From positions 9,969 to 73,968 of the forward strand of contig JANNYB010000158.1 in the NCBI GenBank assembly GCA_031409875.1: a stretch of 64,000 bases of DNA, given 5' to 3'. The position numbers and the translations under genes were made by a program. The notes beneath the pieces are model-generated. The model did not search any database. It worked only from the letters and a program-made list of their open reading frames with translations, and was not told where the DNA came from. This DNA comes from CALMEH01 sp031409875 (GTDB taxonomy: Bacteria; Acidobacteriota; Blastocatellia; Pyrinomonadales; Pyrinomonadaceae). Positions 16,679 to 25,182 of this stretch are shown piece by piece; the stretch's first letter is position 1; every line of letters starts with the position of its first letter.

Positions 16679-19183
16679 TTATTGAGCTAAAAATCTGGCA
16701 ATTCCGAATTTCCTATCTATGATTCCTGCGCCGATTATCTTGCCATCAGATTGAATGGCAAGCGTATTGTTGAAATTTTCATTCTCGCCGAAACCCAATG
16801 ATATTGTTCCGGGAATTTTGGATTTTGCCCCGAAACTTTCATCCAAAATACCGTTTGGGTAATATCTGGCAATGGTGAAGTAATAGTAGGCTTCAGCAGA
16901 AGTTGTTACATTTCCACCAACCAAAATCTTTCCATCGTTTTGGATTGATAGAGACGTGGCGGATGATTCGCCGCCAAACGAATTTATTACCTTCCCATTT
17001 AGGGCAAAGGTTTTATCGAGTTTCCCGTTTTGAAGATAACGAGTAATGACACTCTTTGAATTTTGAGTATTAGGGAAATTGTCAGAAGTTCCAGCCACGA
17101 GAATTCTACCGTCAGGTTGGATTAGTAAATCACTTGGGCGGTCTTGTCTTGCTCCATTACTTTCCTCGAATGCGGTGATTACTACGCCGCTATTGCCAAA
17201 GGTATTATCTAAAGAACCGTCCGAATTGTATCTTGTAACTATAAAATCAACTGAAATGCTCGTATTTCCAACTCCATAGCCGGCAACTAAGATTTTGTTA
17301 TCATTTTGGACTTTGACCGCTGTAGCAGTTTCGCTATATATACTTGTTGAAGTCCAAGCAATACCGTTTTCACCAAATGAAGTGTCAAGACTTCCATCAG
17401 AATTACATCTTATGGTAGCAAATTCAGGTTCGGTATTCGATGTTCGCTTAGCCTCGCCAGTAATAAGAATCTTTCCGTTTCCCTGAATAGCCAAAGAATT
17501 TGCCCGCCCCTTTGTATGACCCACTGAAATAGATTTTATTCCATTAATTCCGAATGTTTCATCTAAACTGCCGTTAGAGTTAAAGCGAAAAATAGTATAG
17601 CCGCCTTGACCTGTGCCACATACTAAAATTTTGCCGTCAGATTGTAAAATTGCCTTACTAACATCGAAAAAATTATTGTTAATTGTGATAGTAACTTTTC
17701 CGTTTTCTCCAAATGTATTGTCTTTGGTCCCATCAATATTAAGTCGAGTTAGAACCAATGTTCTATTATTTTTAATCCACGCATCACCAACTAACACTAT
17801 TTTTGAATCATTTTGAACAATTGCAGACTTCCATCCGTCACTGCTATTTCCAATGTCATTTATAGCACTTCCATTTATACCGAAAGTCGTATCTAAACTT
17901 CCATCCCAATTGTATCGAAACACAGCAAAATCTGTCTGAGAGTAGTTGGAAGTAAGTCCGCAAATAATTATTTTACCGTCTGTTTGGAGTGTTACAGAAT
18001 AGGAAATTGTGGAATCTTGAAAATAAGTTAAAACTATGCCGTTATTACCGAATAAATTATCGAGTGTGCCGTCTGTTTTGTAACGAACAATTGCAATACG
18101 TTCTCTATCTCCGTCGTAACTTGTTCCGGTAACGAGAATCTTGCCATCAGATTGTAAGGCTAAGCTCGTTGCAATATTTTCATTATTTCCAAGCGATGTA
18201 ACAGTGCCACCGCCACTTCCAAAGGTCGAATCTATTCTTCCGTTACCATAAAATCGGGCAATCGCAAATTGTGCGTAACTAGGAGTGGAAGCATTTTGTG
18301 CAGACCCTACGACAACAATTTTCCCATCAGGTTGAATTGCCACTGATGTGACGGAATCATGTCGAGAACTCAAGGAGAAACTAGCCTTACCATTTATCCC
18401 AAATTTTCTATCTATCGAACCGTTTTGGTTAAATCTAAATAGTCCGAAATCCCAATAAGAAGAATTGGCAAAACCTCCGCCAACAACAATTTTACCGTCA
18501 GACTGAATCGCCAATCCCGAGCCGAAAGATACATCTGAAAACCAAGTAGTTTTACCGTTTGTGCCAAAACTGTTATCAAATGAACCGTCAATATTAAATC
18601 TAAAAACCGTAACGCCGTTCCCAAGGTATCCAGTTACAACAATTCTCCCGTCATTTTGAACGGCAACGGCTGTTCCAATACCGTAACCATCAGATAAGGG
18701 CGAAATTTTAAGTCCATTGTTTCCGAAAGAAGAATCAGGTGAGCCGTCTAAATTAAATCTGGCAATAGCAAATGAATGAAAACTATAATTTCTGGCTCTT
18801 GATTCTCCAACGACTATTATTTTTCCATCCGGTTGAAGAGCAACTGCATTTGCAATTTCATCAGTATTTCTTCGTCCCTTGGCAGCAACACCATTTTCAC
18901 CGAATGAATTATCAAGACTGCCATCCAAATTATAGCGAACAACCGCAAACTCTAATTCGCTACCAAAACCTGCATAACCGGCAGCAATGATTTTACCGTC
19001 ATTTTGAATGACAACCGCTCGAGAAACATCGTAACCAAAACCGAAAGACTCTCGTAGAAAACCTGTCTGATTGAAGGTTGTGTCAATTTCGCCGGGCTGG
19101 GCATCCACATAAGTAGCAAAAGCTAGTATTGTTAAAAAGAAAAATGTAAAATAAAAGTTAAGTTTTTTGATACACGGAAACAT
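16679..19183 (-). CDS. Secreted delta-60 repeat protein
   Basis: The 834-residue protein has a signal peptide (about 1-28, ending VDAQ) followed over its whole length by about 15 copies of a roughly 53-residue repeat of the type GSLDNSFGxNGxxxxxx...A.QxDGKIxVxG...FxxxRYNxDG. This is the delta-60 repeat, expected to fold as beta-propeller blades. The function is unknown. Codon use looks more A+T-rich than in neighbouring genes, which may suggest a different history. A second member of the family is at 25,183. The AGAGG before the ATG is a plausible ribosome site. Confidence 0.88.
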   Translation of the reverse strand: MFPCIKKLNFYFTFFFLTILAFATYVDAQPGEIDTTFNQTGFLRESFGFGYDVSRAVVIQNDGKIIAAGYAGFGSELEFAVVRYNLDGSLDNSFGENGVAAKGRRNTDEIANAVALQPDGKIIVVGESRARNYSFHSFAIARFNLDGSPDSSFGNNGLKISPLSDGYGIGTAVAVQNDGRIVVTGYLGNGVTVFRFNIDGSFDNSFGTNGKTTWFSDVSFGSGLAIQSDGKIVVGGGFANSSYWDFGLFRFNQNGSIDRKFGINGKASFSLSSRHDSVTSVAIQPDGKIVVVGSAQNASTPSYAQFAIARFYGNGRIDSTFGSGGGTVTSLGNNENIATSLALQSDGKILVTGTSYDGDRERIAIVRYKTDGTLDNLFGNNGIVLTYFQDSTISYSVTLQTDGKIIICGLTSNYSQTDFAVFRYNWDGSLDTTFGINGSAINDIGNSSDGWKSAIVQNDSKIVLVGDAWIKNNRTLVLTRLNIDGTKDNTFGENGKVTITINNNFFDVSKAILQSDGKILVCGTGQGGYTIFRFNSNGSLDETFGINGIKSISVGHTKGRANSLAIQGNGKILITGEAKRTSNTEPEFATIRCNSDGSLDTSFGENGIAWTSTSIYSETATAVKVQNDNKILVAGYGVGNTSISVDFIVTRYNSDGSLDNTFGNSGVVITAFEESNGARQDRPSDLLIQPDGRILVAGTSDNFPNTQNSKSVITRYLQNGKLDKTFALNGKVINSFGGESSATSLSIQNDGKILVGGNVTTSAEAYYYFTIARYYPNGILDESFGAKSKIPGTISLGFGENENFNNTLAIQSDGKIIGAGIIDRKFGIARFLAQ

Positions 19184-19829
19184 TTGAGAACCTCTTATTT
19201 GATAATGTTTAGTATGGAAATATTATGGAAAGCTATGCCGATTAAAGATAATTGGGGAGCAGAAATTAACTGCTTAATTGCAATTATAACATAGAGATAA
19301 TACCTTGTGTGCAACTTTATTTGAAAAATAGAATTGCTTCTAAGTTGTTGAAAATAAATGTAATTCCTTAAATGTCGCAGAGCGACAATCTGAGTTTAGC
19401 CGTGTGTTTTAACGCACGGTGAATAAAAAACGGGCGTTTTGTCGCGTGAGCGACAGCTGAATTATCGCCCGTTCAGTTGTCGCTCACGCGACAAGAAATC
19501 ATTTAAACCAAGACCGTGCAATAAATTACACGGCTAAATTCAAGTAATCGCTACGCGATATTTAAGGAAAATTAAGTTGCACACAAGGTAGATAATGTAT
19601 TTGTGTAAAAAAATAAAGCTGAAATCTAACTGGCAAATCAACCTGGTTCCAATGGTCGGGTAATCTTTAGTTTCCAATCGGAGAATGTCTATTATGCCGA
19701 ATCGGATTAGCCAGTTAGTTGTGAAAATGCCGAAAAATTCGTTTGTCAAATCGGACAGGATTCAAGATTGTCGTTTTGAGAAAATTTCATTTTTGGATTA
19801 AAATTTGAAAAATATAAGGAGATAATTTT
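19184..19829. other. 646-bp intergenic region holding a 290-bp palindromic element
   Basis: No convincing gene is present. It contains the leader of the delta-60 gene, the mobile-element-like palindrome at 19,301-19,590 and the upstream region of the small gene at 19,830. A 69-codon minus-strand frame at 19,540-19,749 has no support. Confidence 0.65.
19301..19590. mobile_element. 290-bp MITE-like palindrome with 5-bp target duplication
   Basis: Terminal inverted repeats begin TACCTTGTGTGCAACTT (19301) and end with its near-complement (to 19590). The whole element is an imperfect palindrome (for example gtttagccgtg pairs with cacggctaaat), with an inner hairpin of gtcgcgtgagcgac type. The 5-bp sequence GATAA lies directly on both sides (19296-19300 and 19591-19595), consistent with a transposition target duplication. 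It has no coding capacity. Confidence 0.8.
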
Positions 19830-20261
19830 ATGAATAAAGTAGAATCTGCGGATTTGATAATGAAGTTGTATGACCTGCGGCGCGAAGATAAAATGCGTGA
19901 TGCACGGGCTTGGTTTGTGGCGTTTTTCCCCGAAAGCACGGCGGACGTTATGCAAGCGATGGTGAACGCGGAAACTTCTGCGGCGTATCGAATGGTTACG
20001 ACTTATTGGGATATGGCGGCGGCTTTTATCAATCACGGCGCGATTGATGAAGCGATGTTTTCGGAAATTACGGGCGAACATATTGTCGTTTTCTCGAAAA
20101 TCGAGCCGTTTATCGAAGAGCTTCGAGCCACGATGGGCGAAAATTATCTGAAAAATCTCGAAGCCTTGATTATGAAACAGCCCAACGCCAAAGAAATGCT
20201 TGCCGTCAGACGCGAATTGATGAAACGCTGGATGCAGGCGCGAGCGGCGAATCAGGGATGA
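19830..20261 (+). CDS. Conserved hypothetical protein, mostly helical
   Basis: The 143-residue protein has no signal peptide or membrane segment. The sequence is rich in predicted helix (LIMKLYDLRREDKMRDARAW, then TTYWDMAAAFINHGAIDE). It resembles uncharacterised proteins that I cannot name with confidence, possibly of the DUF4760 type. An AAGGAGA motif lies 8 bases before the ATG, so it is almost certainly translated. Its stop codon is part of a gggatga tandem repeat. It sits between the lon block and engB with no functional hint. Confidence 0.75.
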   Translation: MNKVESADLIMKLYDLRREDKMRDARAWFVAFFPESTADVMQAMVNAETSAAYRMVTTYWDMAAAFINHGAIDEAMFSEITGEHIVVFSKIEPFIEELRATMGENYLKNLEALIMKQPNAKEMLAVRRELMKRWMQARAANQG

Positions 20262-20282
20262 GGGATAAGGGATGAGGGATGA
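20255..20282. repeat. Four tandem heptamers (gggatga) overlapping a stop codon
   Basis: The units are gggatga, gggataa, gggatga, gggatga. The TGA stop of the preceding gene (20259-20261) is part of the first unit. Confidence 0.9.
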
Positions 20283-20328
20283 ATAAGAAGTTTCGAGTTT
20301 GAAATGTTTGAGTTTATTCTTCATTCTT

Positions 20329-20527
20329 CATTACTGAGCGGCATAGAATTTGCTGACGCGGGAAATATCACTTAATCGGGCAATTATCGAAGTTCTTTTC
20401 CGTGTGTTCCGCGTATTCTGTGGATAGAAAAAGAAATCTGTCCACGAAAAACACGGAACACACGGAAAAAACCACCGAAAATTGAAGGCGATGATGTCGT
20501 AATCAAATTCCGTGCCGCTCAGTAATG
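20329..20527. mobile_element. 199-bp MITE-like element, copy 1 (upstream of engB)
   Basis: The element starts CATTACTGAGCGGC and ends GCCGCTCAGTAATG, perfect 14-bp terminal inverted repeats. A central hairpin contains ccgtgtgttccgcg, gtggatagaaaaag and ctgtccac, pairing to acacggaacacacgg. The 9-bp TTCATTCTT flanks it directly on both sides (20320-20328 and 20528-20536). A second member, with its own different 9-bp duplication, is at 42,788-42,985. It has no reading frame of its own, so it would be mobilised by a transposase elsewhere. Confidence 0.93.
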
Positions 20528-20545
20528 TTCATTCTTATATCTTTT

Positions 20546-21133
20546 ATGAAAATCACATCAGCCGAATTTATTAAAAGCGCGTTTGAGCAGGCGCATTGGA
20601 CGACGGACGGTTTGCCGGAAATCGCTTTTTTGGGGCGGTCAAACGTCGGGAAATCTTCGCTTCTGAATTCTTTGCTTTCGCGCAAAGGTTTGGCGCGGAC
20701 ATCAAACACGCCCGGACGCACGCAATCCATTAACTTTTTTTTGATAAATTCCAAGTTTCATTTCGCTGATTTGCCCGGTTACGGTTATGCGAAAGTTTCC
20801 AAAACAATGCGGGCGGATTGGGGCAAAATGGCGGAAGAATATCTATTGGAAAGACAAGAACTTCGGTTGTTTATTCAATTAATTGATTCGCGCCATAAAC
20901 CTATGGAACTTGATTTGAATCTGCACGAATGGCTGAAATTTCACAATAAAAATTCGATTGTTGTGGCAACCAAATCAGACAAACTTTCAACCAATGAGCT
21001 TAATAAAAGTTTGCAAGTGATTGAAAAAACTTTGCCCGACACAAAAATAATCCCATATTCAGCGAAAACAGGAAAAGGACGCGAAACCGTCTGGCGCGAA
21101 ATCGAAGCGGCGTTGGAAAGTTTAAAAGCCTAA
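20546..21133 (+). CDS. engB: Ribosome biogenesis GTP-binding protein EngB (YsxC/YihA)
   Basis: An essential GTPase that helps assemble the large ribosomal subunit. It has G1 GRSNVGKSS, G3 DLPGYG, G4 TKSD and G5 SAK, and about 195 residues, normal for the family. I chose the ATG at 20546 (MKITSAEF), which matches typical N-termini. An upstream in-frame ATG at 20525 lies in the terminal repeat of the mobile element. The element ends only 18 bp before this start and has therefore replaced or displaced the native upstream region. No good ribosome site is visible. A gtgaaaaa tandem repeat starts at its stop codon. Confidence 0.95.
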   Translation: MKITSAEFIKSAFEQAHWTTDGLPEIAFLGRSNVGKSSLLNSLLSRKGLARTSNTPGRTQSINFFLINSKFHFADLPGYGYAKVSKTMRADWGKMAEEYLLERQELRLFIQLIDSRHKPMELDLNLHEWLKFHNKNSIVVATKSDKLSTNELNKSLQVIEKTLPDTKIIPYSAKTGKGRETVWREIEAALESLKA

Positions 21134-21279
21134 AAGTGAAAAAGTGAAAAAGTTTTAGTTTTTCCTGCGGCAAATATCTCAATTTAATAAGAGTTTGTAA
21201 TAATTTTAACTCAACATTCTGTCGAAAACGCGGCTTCTGAACTTTTTCACTTTTTCACTTTTAAACTTTTTCACTTTTA
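21132..21279. repeat. Inverted tandem octamers (gtgaaaaa) after engB
   Basis: Bases 21132-21154 (aaaagtgaaaaagtgaaaaa type) are inverted at 21240-21262, with another partial copy to 21279. The repeat begins within the engB stop codon. The long loop makes it a poor classical terminator. Confidence 0.85.
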
Positions 21280-21522
21280 GAGTTGATTTTTATATTTGAA
21301 GTTTGCAATAATTAAGCATCCGAAAAGCTCTGGGTTTTGAAAAAGCGTTGACGCTTATTTTTTAGGAACATCACGGAACGGAACTTTCCATACAAATTTT
21401 TCAATTCGAGTTTATTTTTTATCAGCTATTATTTTATAATTTCAAATTTATCGTGTGAAGATAGACTCTTGGAAAACTGCAATTTTATACTCCTAATATA
21501 ATTTAAAAAAAACGGAAAAAAC
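21134..21522. other. Leader region of rho
   Basis: This 389-bp region contains the inverted octamer repeats and, near 21,341-21,362, a small aagcg/cgctt hairpin followed by T6. That hairpin could be an attenuator in the rho leader, but the stem is short. No gene was found. Confidence 0.5.
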
Positions 21523-22938
21523 ATGGCTACTAAGACAACAGCAAGAAAAGTTATAAAAACAACTAAGACGGAAGAGAACGGCGCGGAAGCCGGCGGAGAA
21601 GATTTGAAAAAAGTAGAATCCGCCCAAACCGCTCCTGCCGAATCTAAAAAATCCGATAAAAAAGAAAGAACCGATGCGAACGCCGCACTGCTCGATTTAG
21701 CGGAATTGAAAGATAAGTCAATTTCCGAATTGACGCACATCGCTAAAGAAATGGGCGTTGAAGGCGCATCGGGAATGCGTAAGCAGGAATTGATTTTCAA
21801 GGTTCTCGCGGCGCAAACCGAAAAAAGCGGTTTGATTTTTTCGCAAGGCGTTCTCGAAACTTTGCCCGATGGTTTCGGTTTCCTGCGTGCACCGGAATAC
21901 AATTATTTGCCCGGTCCCGATGATATTTACGTTTCGCCTTCGCAAATCCGCAAGTTTGATTTACGCACCGGCGACACTGTGAGTGGGCAAATCCGTCCGC
22001 CGAAAGAAGGCGAGCGATATTTTGCGCTCATCAAGGTTGAAGCAATCAATTTTGAAGCACCGGAACACAGTCGGGAAAAAGTATTTTTTGACAATCTGAC
22101 ACCGCTTTATCCCGATGAGATGTTGAAAATGGAAACCGGACCGGACAAAATCGCGGCGCGTGTGATTGACCTCGTAACGCCGATTGGTAAAGGTCAACGC
22201 GCCTTGATTGTTGCGCCGCCGCGCACCGGAAAAACGATGCTTTTGCAGACGATTGCAAATTCGGTTACGGAAAATCATCCCGAAGTTACGCTCATTGTTT
22301 TGCTCATTGACGAACGACCTGAAGAAGTTACCGATATGCAGCGCAGTGTGCGCGGCGAAGTGATTTCTTCGACGTTTGATGAACCGCCAACGCGCCACGT
22401 TCAAGTTGCGGATATGGTTATCGAAAAGGCGAAAAGATTAGTCGAACACAAACGCGATGTCGTTATTTTGCTCGATTCGATTACGCGACTGGCTCGCGCA
22501 CATAACGCGGTCGTGCCGCCATCGGGCAAGATTCTTTCCGGCGGGATTGATTCAAATGCGCTGCAACGCCCGAAACGATTTTTCGGTGCGGCGCGAAACA
22601 TCGAAGAAGGCGGAAGTTTAACGATTATTGCAACTGCGCTGATTGATACAGGTTCGCGTATGGACGACGTTATCTTTGAAGAATTTAAAGGAACAGGTAA
22701 CTCGGAAATTCATCTCGATAGAAGATTGTCCGATAAACGTCTGTTTCCTGCAATTGATTTGCAACGCTCAGGCACGCGCAAAGAGGAATTGCTTCTCAGC
22801 AAAGAAGACCTTAACCGAATTTGGGTTATGCGCCGCGTTCTCAATCCTCTGTCGCCTGTTGAACAGATGGAAGTCGTGCTTGAACGCCTCAGCAAAACGA
22901 AGCAAAATGCCGAATTTCTAGCTTCAATGCAGAGTTAG
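21523..22938 (+). CDS. rho: Transcription termination factor Rho
   Basis: A hexameric RNA helicase that ends transcription of untranslated RNA. The 471-residue protein has a Lys/Ala/Glu-rich N-terminal extension (about 1-50), Rho-N helix-loop region (about 60-100), an RNA-binding cold-shock-like domain (LPDGFGFLR at about 110-180), and a RecA-type ATPase with Walker A PPRTGKT, Walker B VVILLDSITRLARAHN and the GGSLTIIATA region. The extension is poorly conserved among Rho proteins and common in acidobacteria and actinobacteria. No strong Shine-Dalgarno is seen before the ATG. The gene ends at a good bidirectional terminator. Confidence 0.97.
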   Translation: MATKTTARKVIKTTKTEENGAEAGGEDLKKVESAQTAPAESKKSDKKERTDANAALLDLAELKDKSISELTHIAKEMGVEGASGMRKQELIFKVLAAQTEKSGLIFSQGVLETLPDGFGFLRAPEYNYLPGPDDIYVSPSQIRKFDLRTGDTVSGQIRPPKEGERYFALIKVEAINFEAPEHSREKVFFDNLTPLYPDEMLKMETGPDKIAARVIDLVTPIGKGQRALIVAPPRTGKTMLLQTIANSVTENHPEVTLIVLLIDERPEEVTDMQRSVRGEVISSTFDEPPTRHVQVADMVIEKAKRLVEHKRDVVILLDSITRLARAHNAVVPPSGKILSGGIDSNALQRPKRFFGAARNIEEGGSLTIIATALIDTGSRMDDVIFEEFKGTGNSEIHLDRRLSDKRLFPAIDLQRSGTRKEELLLSKEDLNRIWVMRRVLNPLSPVEQMEVVLERLSKTKQNAEFLASMQS

Positions 22939-22950
22939 AAAGTAAAAAGT

Positions 22951-22988
22951 AAAAAAGCCTTGACACTTAAAATGGTCAAGGCTTTTTT
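22951..22988. terminator. Bidirectional terminator after rho
   Basis: A perfect 14-bp stem (22951-22964 with 22975-22988), aaaaaagccttgac/gtcaaggctttttt, serves rho and the convergent gene at 22,998. Confidence 0.93.
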
Positions 22989-22997
22989 ATTTTCGCT

Positions 22998-24938
22998 TTA
23001 TTGGAAAATGAACGAATTTGCGGTTGGTTTATCGGTTGAGAAACCGAAGTTTGCCAAGAAATAACCGTCCCTCGATTGAAGAATATACCAATCGCCTCTT
23101 CCGGTCATCGTGTTTGAACGCCAGACGGCAATGTCAACTTTTCCGTCGCCGTCATAATCGGCGGGAACGAGTTTGTCGGTTGCAAGTCCAAACGGAATCG
23201 CGTCAAAGTTTTGCGCCGGAACGCCTGTCGGTTTGGCAATATACCAAGTTCCGTTGCTTGGTCGAAAAACTGCCAGATTGTCCAAACCGTCGCCGTTATA
23301 ATCAGCCGGAACTGCGACATCGTTGGCTAATCCGAATTGCGCCGTTGTTTGTCCGCCGGTCGAGCGATTTATTGTCCAAGTTCCGGCATTAAAAATTGCT
23401 ACATCGGCTTTCAAATCGCCGTCATAATCAGCCGGAACAGGTTTATCGTTTGCGTTGCCGAGCGTGATTGTGCCGGTAAAACCTTGCGTAGATTTGAGAA
23501 TATACCAAACGCCGGAGCGATAAACGGCGACATCGGTTTTGCCGTCGCCGTCGTAATCAGCCGGAACAGGAATGTCGGTTGAAATTCCCCAACGAACACC
23601 GCGAAATCCGCCGGTTGAGCCGAAAATATACCAAATTCCATCCGACGGACGATAAACCGCCGCGTCCAATTTCCCGTCGCCGTCATAATCGCCGGGTGCG
23701 GGAATATCTGCGGCTAAACCGAATTGCTGAATCGAAAGCCCGTTTGGTGTCGCATTAAATTGTTCTTGAAAACTGCTTATCACGCGAATTCCGCCTTGCC
23801 AAGATAAATTCGTGCCGGAAACGATTCTGGTTATAGCCAAATCGCTCGAACCTTCGGCATCAAAATCGAAGGATGCTTTTTGTTTTTCAAACGCGCCGAT
23901 GTCAACTCCGGCGATACCGTTGAGATTTCCGTCCGTATTTCGTCTGGCGCGGCGTTGGTCGGTGGTGTTTGCCAATGCCGGATCGCCCGCATCAACCGCC
24001 GGACTCGTAAGTCCGATTTCGTGTGTGCGAGTAGTGCCGCCGTTAAAGTCCGCAAAACCTAAAAGCGGGTCAACATTCAAGATATTTCCAGTAGTTGTTC
24101 CCGCGATGGTCAAACCTGTCGTGGTTTTTATCAAATTATAGCCTTGCGAGTTCATCGTTCCGGCAAAATCTGTGTTGATATTGGCATAAATCGAATTTCT
24201 CGAATTTACCGTGCCGTTTGTTACGGCAACGCCGCCGCCGGATTGTGTTCCTGTGTTACTTGAAATCGTGCTACTGACGAAAGATGCCGTTGCATTGACG
24301 TTGTTGATAAACAAACCTCCGCCGGAAAGAGTCGCCGAATTTATCGAAAGCGTCGAATTCTGAAAAATCAGATTTCCGCTCTGGACATATATTCCGCCGC
24401 CGTTTCCGGTCGAATTGCAAGCCCAGACGATAGAATTATTTATGGTTGTCGTGCCGCCATTGACTACGATACAACCGCCATTTGCAGGCGCGGTAACGCT
24501 TCCGGAAAAGATTGACAGATTATTTAATTGAACCGTCGCGTTTGTAATATTGAAAATCCGGCTCGTGCCGAAAGAGGTTACTTCAACGCCTTTCGTATTC
24601 GATGCGTCAATCGTCAAATCGCCGGTAATTCCAAGTTCAGACGATATTTGAATTCTATTTGATTGGATTGTTTGAAACGGATTCGCGGCAAAATCAATCG
24701 TATCGGCTCCGGGCGCGTTGTTTGCGTCAATAATTGCTTGCCGCAGACTGCCCGCTCCGGCATTGCTCGTTACGGTTACGGTAAAAGTTGCGGCGTATGT
24801 CGTCAAAGACATTGCCGTCAAAATAAAAGCCATTGAAACGATTGGAAATGCTTTGATAAGCAATTTTTCCAATTTTGAATACACTTCGAGTGCAGCGTTG
24901 GTCGTCAAACCGACCAACGACTTGGTTAGTTCATTCAT
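22998..24938 (-). CDS. Secreted beta-helix protein with C-terminal VCBS propeller
   Basis: The 646-residue protein has an unusually long N-terminus before its hydrophobic segment (about 30-50, ending TYAA). A right-handed beta-helix-type region (about 50-330) has GSLRQAIIDANNAPG and Asn/Gly/Ser-rich rungs (NGGGIYVQSGN). It ends with the choice-of-anchor Q-like motif SPAVDAGDPA...TDQRR...DIGAFE. VCBS/FG-GAP repeats fill about 355-646. The last residues (DKPTANSFIFQ) match the tails of the other VCBS proteins here. GGAGG precedes the ATG. The family is associated with surface adhesins and polysaccharide-binding proteins; the actual role is unknown. Confidence 0.87.
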   Translation of the reverse strand: MNELTKSLVGLTTNAALEVYSKLEKLLIKAFPIVSMAFILTAMSLTTYAATFTVTVTSNAGAGSLRQAIIDANNAPGADTIDFAANPFQTIQSNRIQISSELGITGDLTIDASNTKGVEVTSFGTSRIFNITNATVQLNNLSIFSGSVTAPANGGCIVVNGGTTTINNSIVWACNSTGNGGGIYVQSGNLIFQNSTLSINSATLSGGGLFINNVNATASFVSSTISSNTGTQSGGGVAVTNGTVNSRNSIYANINTDFAGTMNSQGYNLIKTTTGLTIAGTTTGNILNVDPLLGFADFNGGTTRTHEIGLTSPAVDAGDPALANTTDQRRARRNTDGNLNGIAGVDIGAFEKQKASFDFDAEGSSDLAITRIVSGTNLSWQGGIRVISSFQEQFNATPNGLSIQQFGLAADIPAPGDYDGDGKLDAAVYRPSDGIWYIFGSTGGFRGVRWGISTDIPVPADYDGDGKTDVAVYRSGVWYILKSTQGFTGTITLGNANDKPVPADYDGDLKADVAIFNAGTWTINRSTGGQTTAQFGLANDVAVPADYNGDGLDNLAVFRPSNGTWYIAKPTGVPAQNFDAIPFGLATDKLVPADYDGDGKVDIAVWRSNTMTGRGDWYILQSRDGYFLANFGFSTDKPTANSFIFQ

Positions 24939-25110
24939 AAATTCCTCCAGATTATTTTGTAGATGCTATCTACTTTGCTTTGTGCAATGAAAGGAACGAC
25001 AGGTTAGAAATTTTCTTGCAAAGTTTTTTGAACTTGGAGCAGATTTAGATTTGATCTACGGTAACAGAAGCCTGCGCGTGAGCAAGGGCGGACACGCCTT
25101 CCGCCCTAAC

Positions 25111-25182
25111 CGCGAAGAAGAAAGGGAGAAAGGGAGATATGCTTAAAAACAATCTCCCTTTCTCCCTTTCTCCCCTTCTTCT
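25111..25182 (-). terminator. Purine-rich tandem-repeat hairpin after the delta-60 gene
   Basis: A perfect 18-bp stem (25121-25138 with 25152-25169) is built from tandem gggagaaa units, starting right after the stop codon at 25183. It is similar in design to the hairpin at 3,713-3,799. Confidence 0.85.

Noticed and set aside
19540..19749. 69-codon minus-strand frame in the intergenic region before 19,830
   Set aside because: It overlaps the MITE-like palindrome, has no ribosome site and no similarity that I recognise.
19746..20324. 192-codon minus-strand frame opposite the small gene at 19,830
   Set aside because: The plus-strand gene has an excellent ribosome site and normal composition; the minus frame is His/Arg/Phe-rich and runs into repeats.
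21341..21362. Rho leader attenuator (aagcg/cgctt plus T6)
   Set aside because: The stem is only five base pairs, so I mention it in the leader entry without calling it a terminator.
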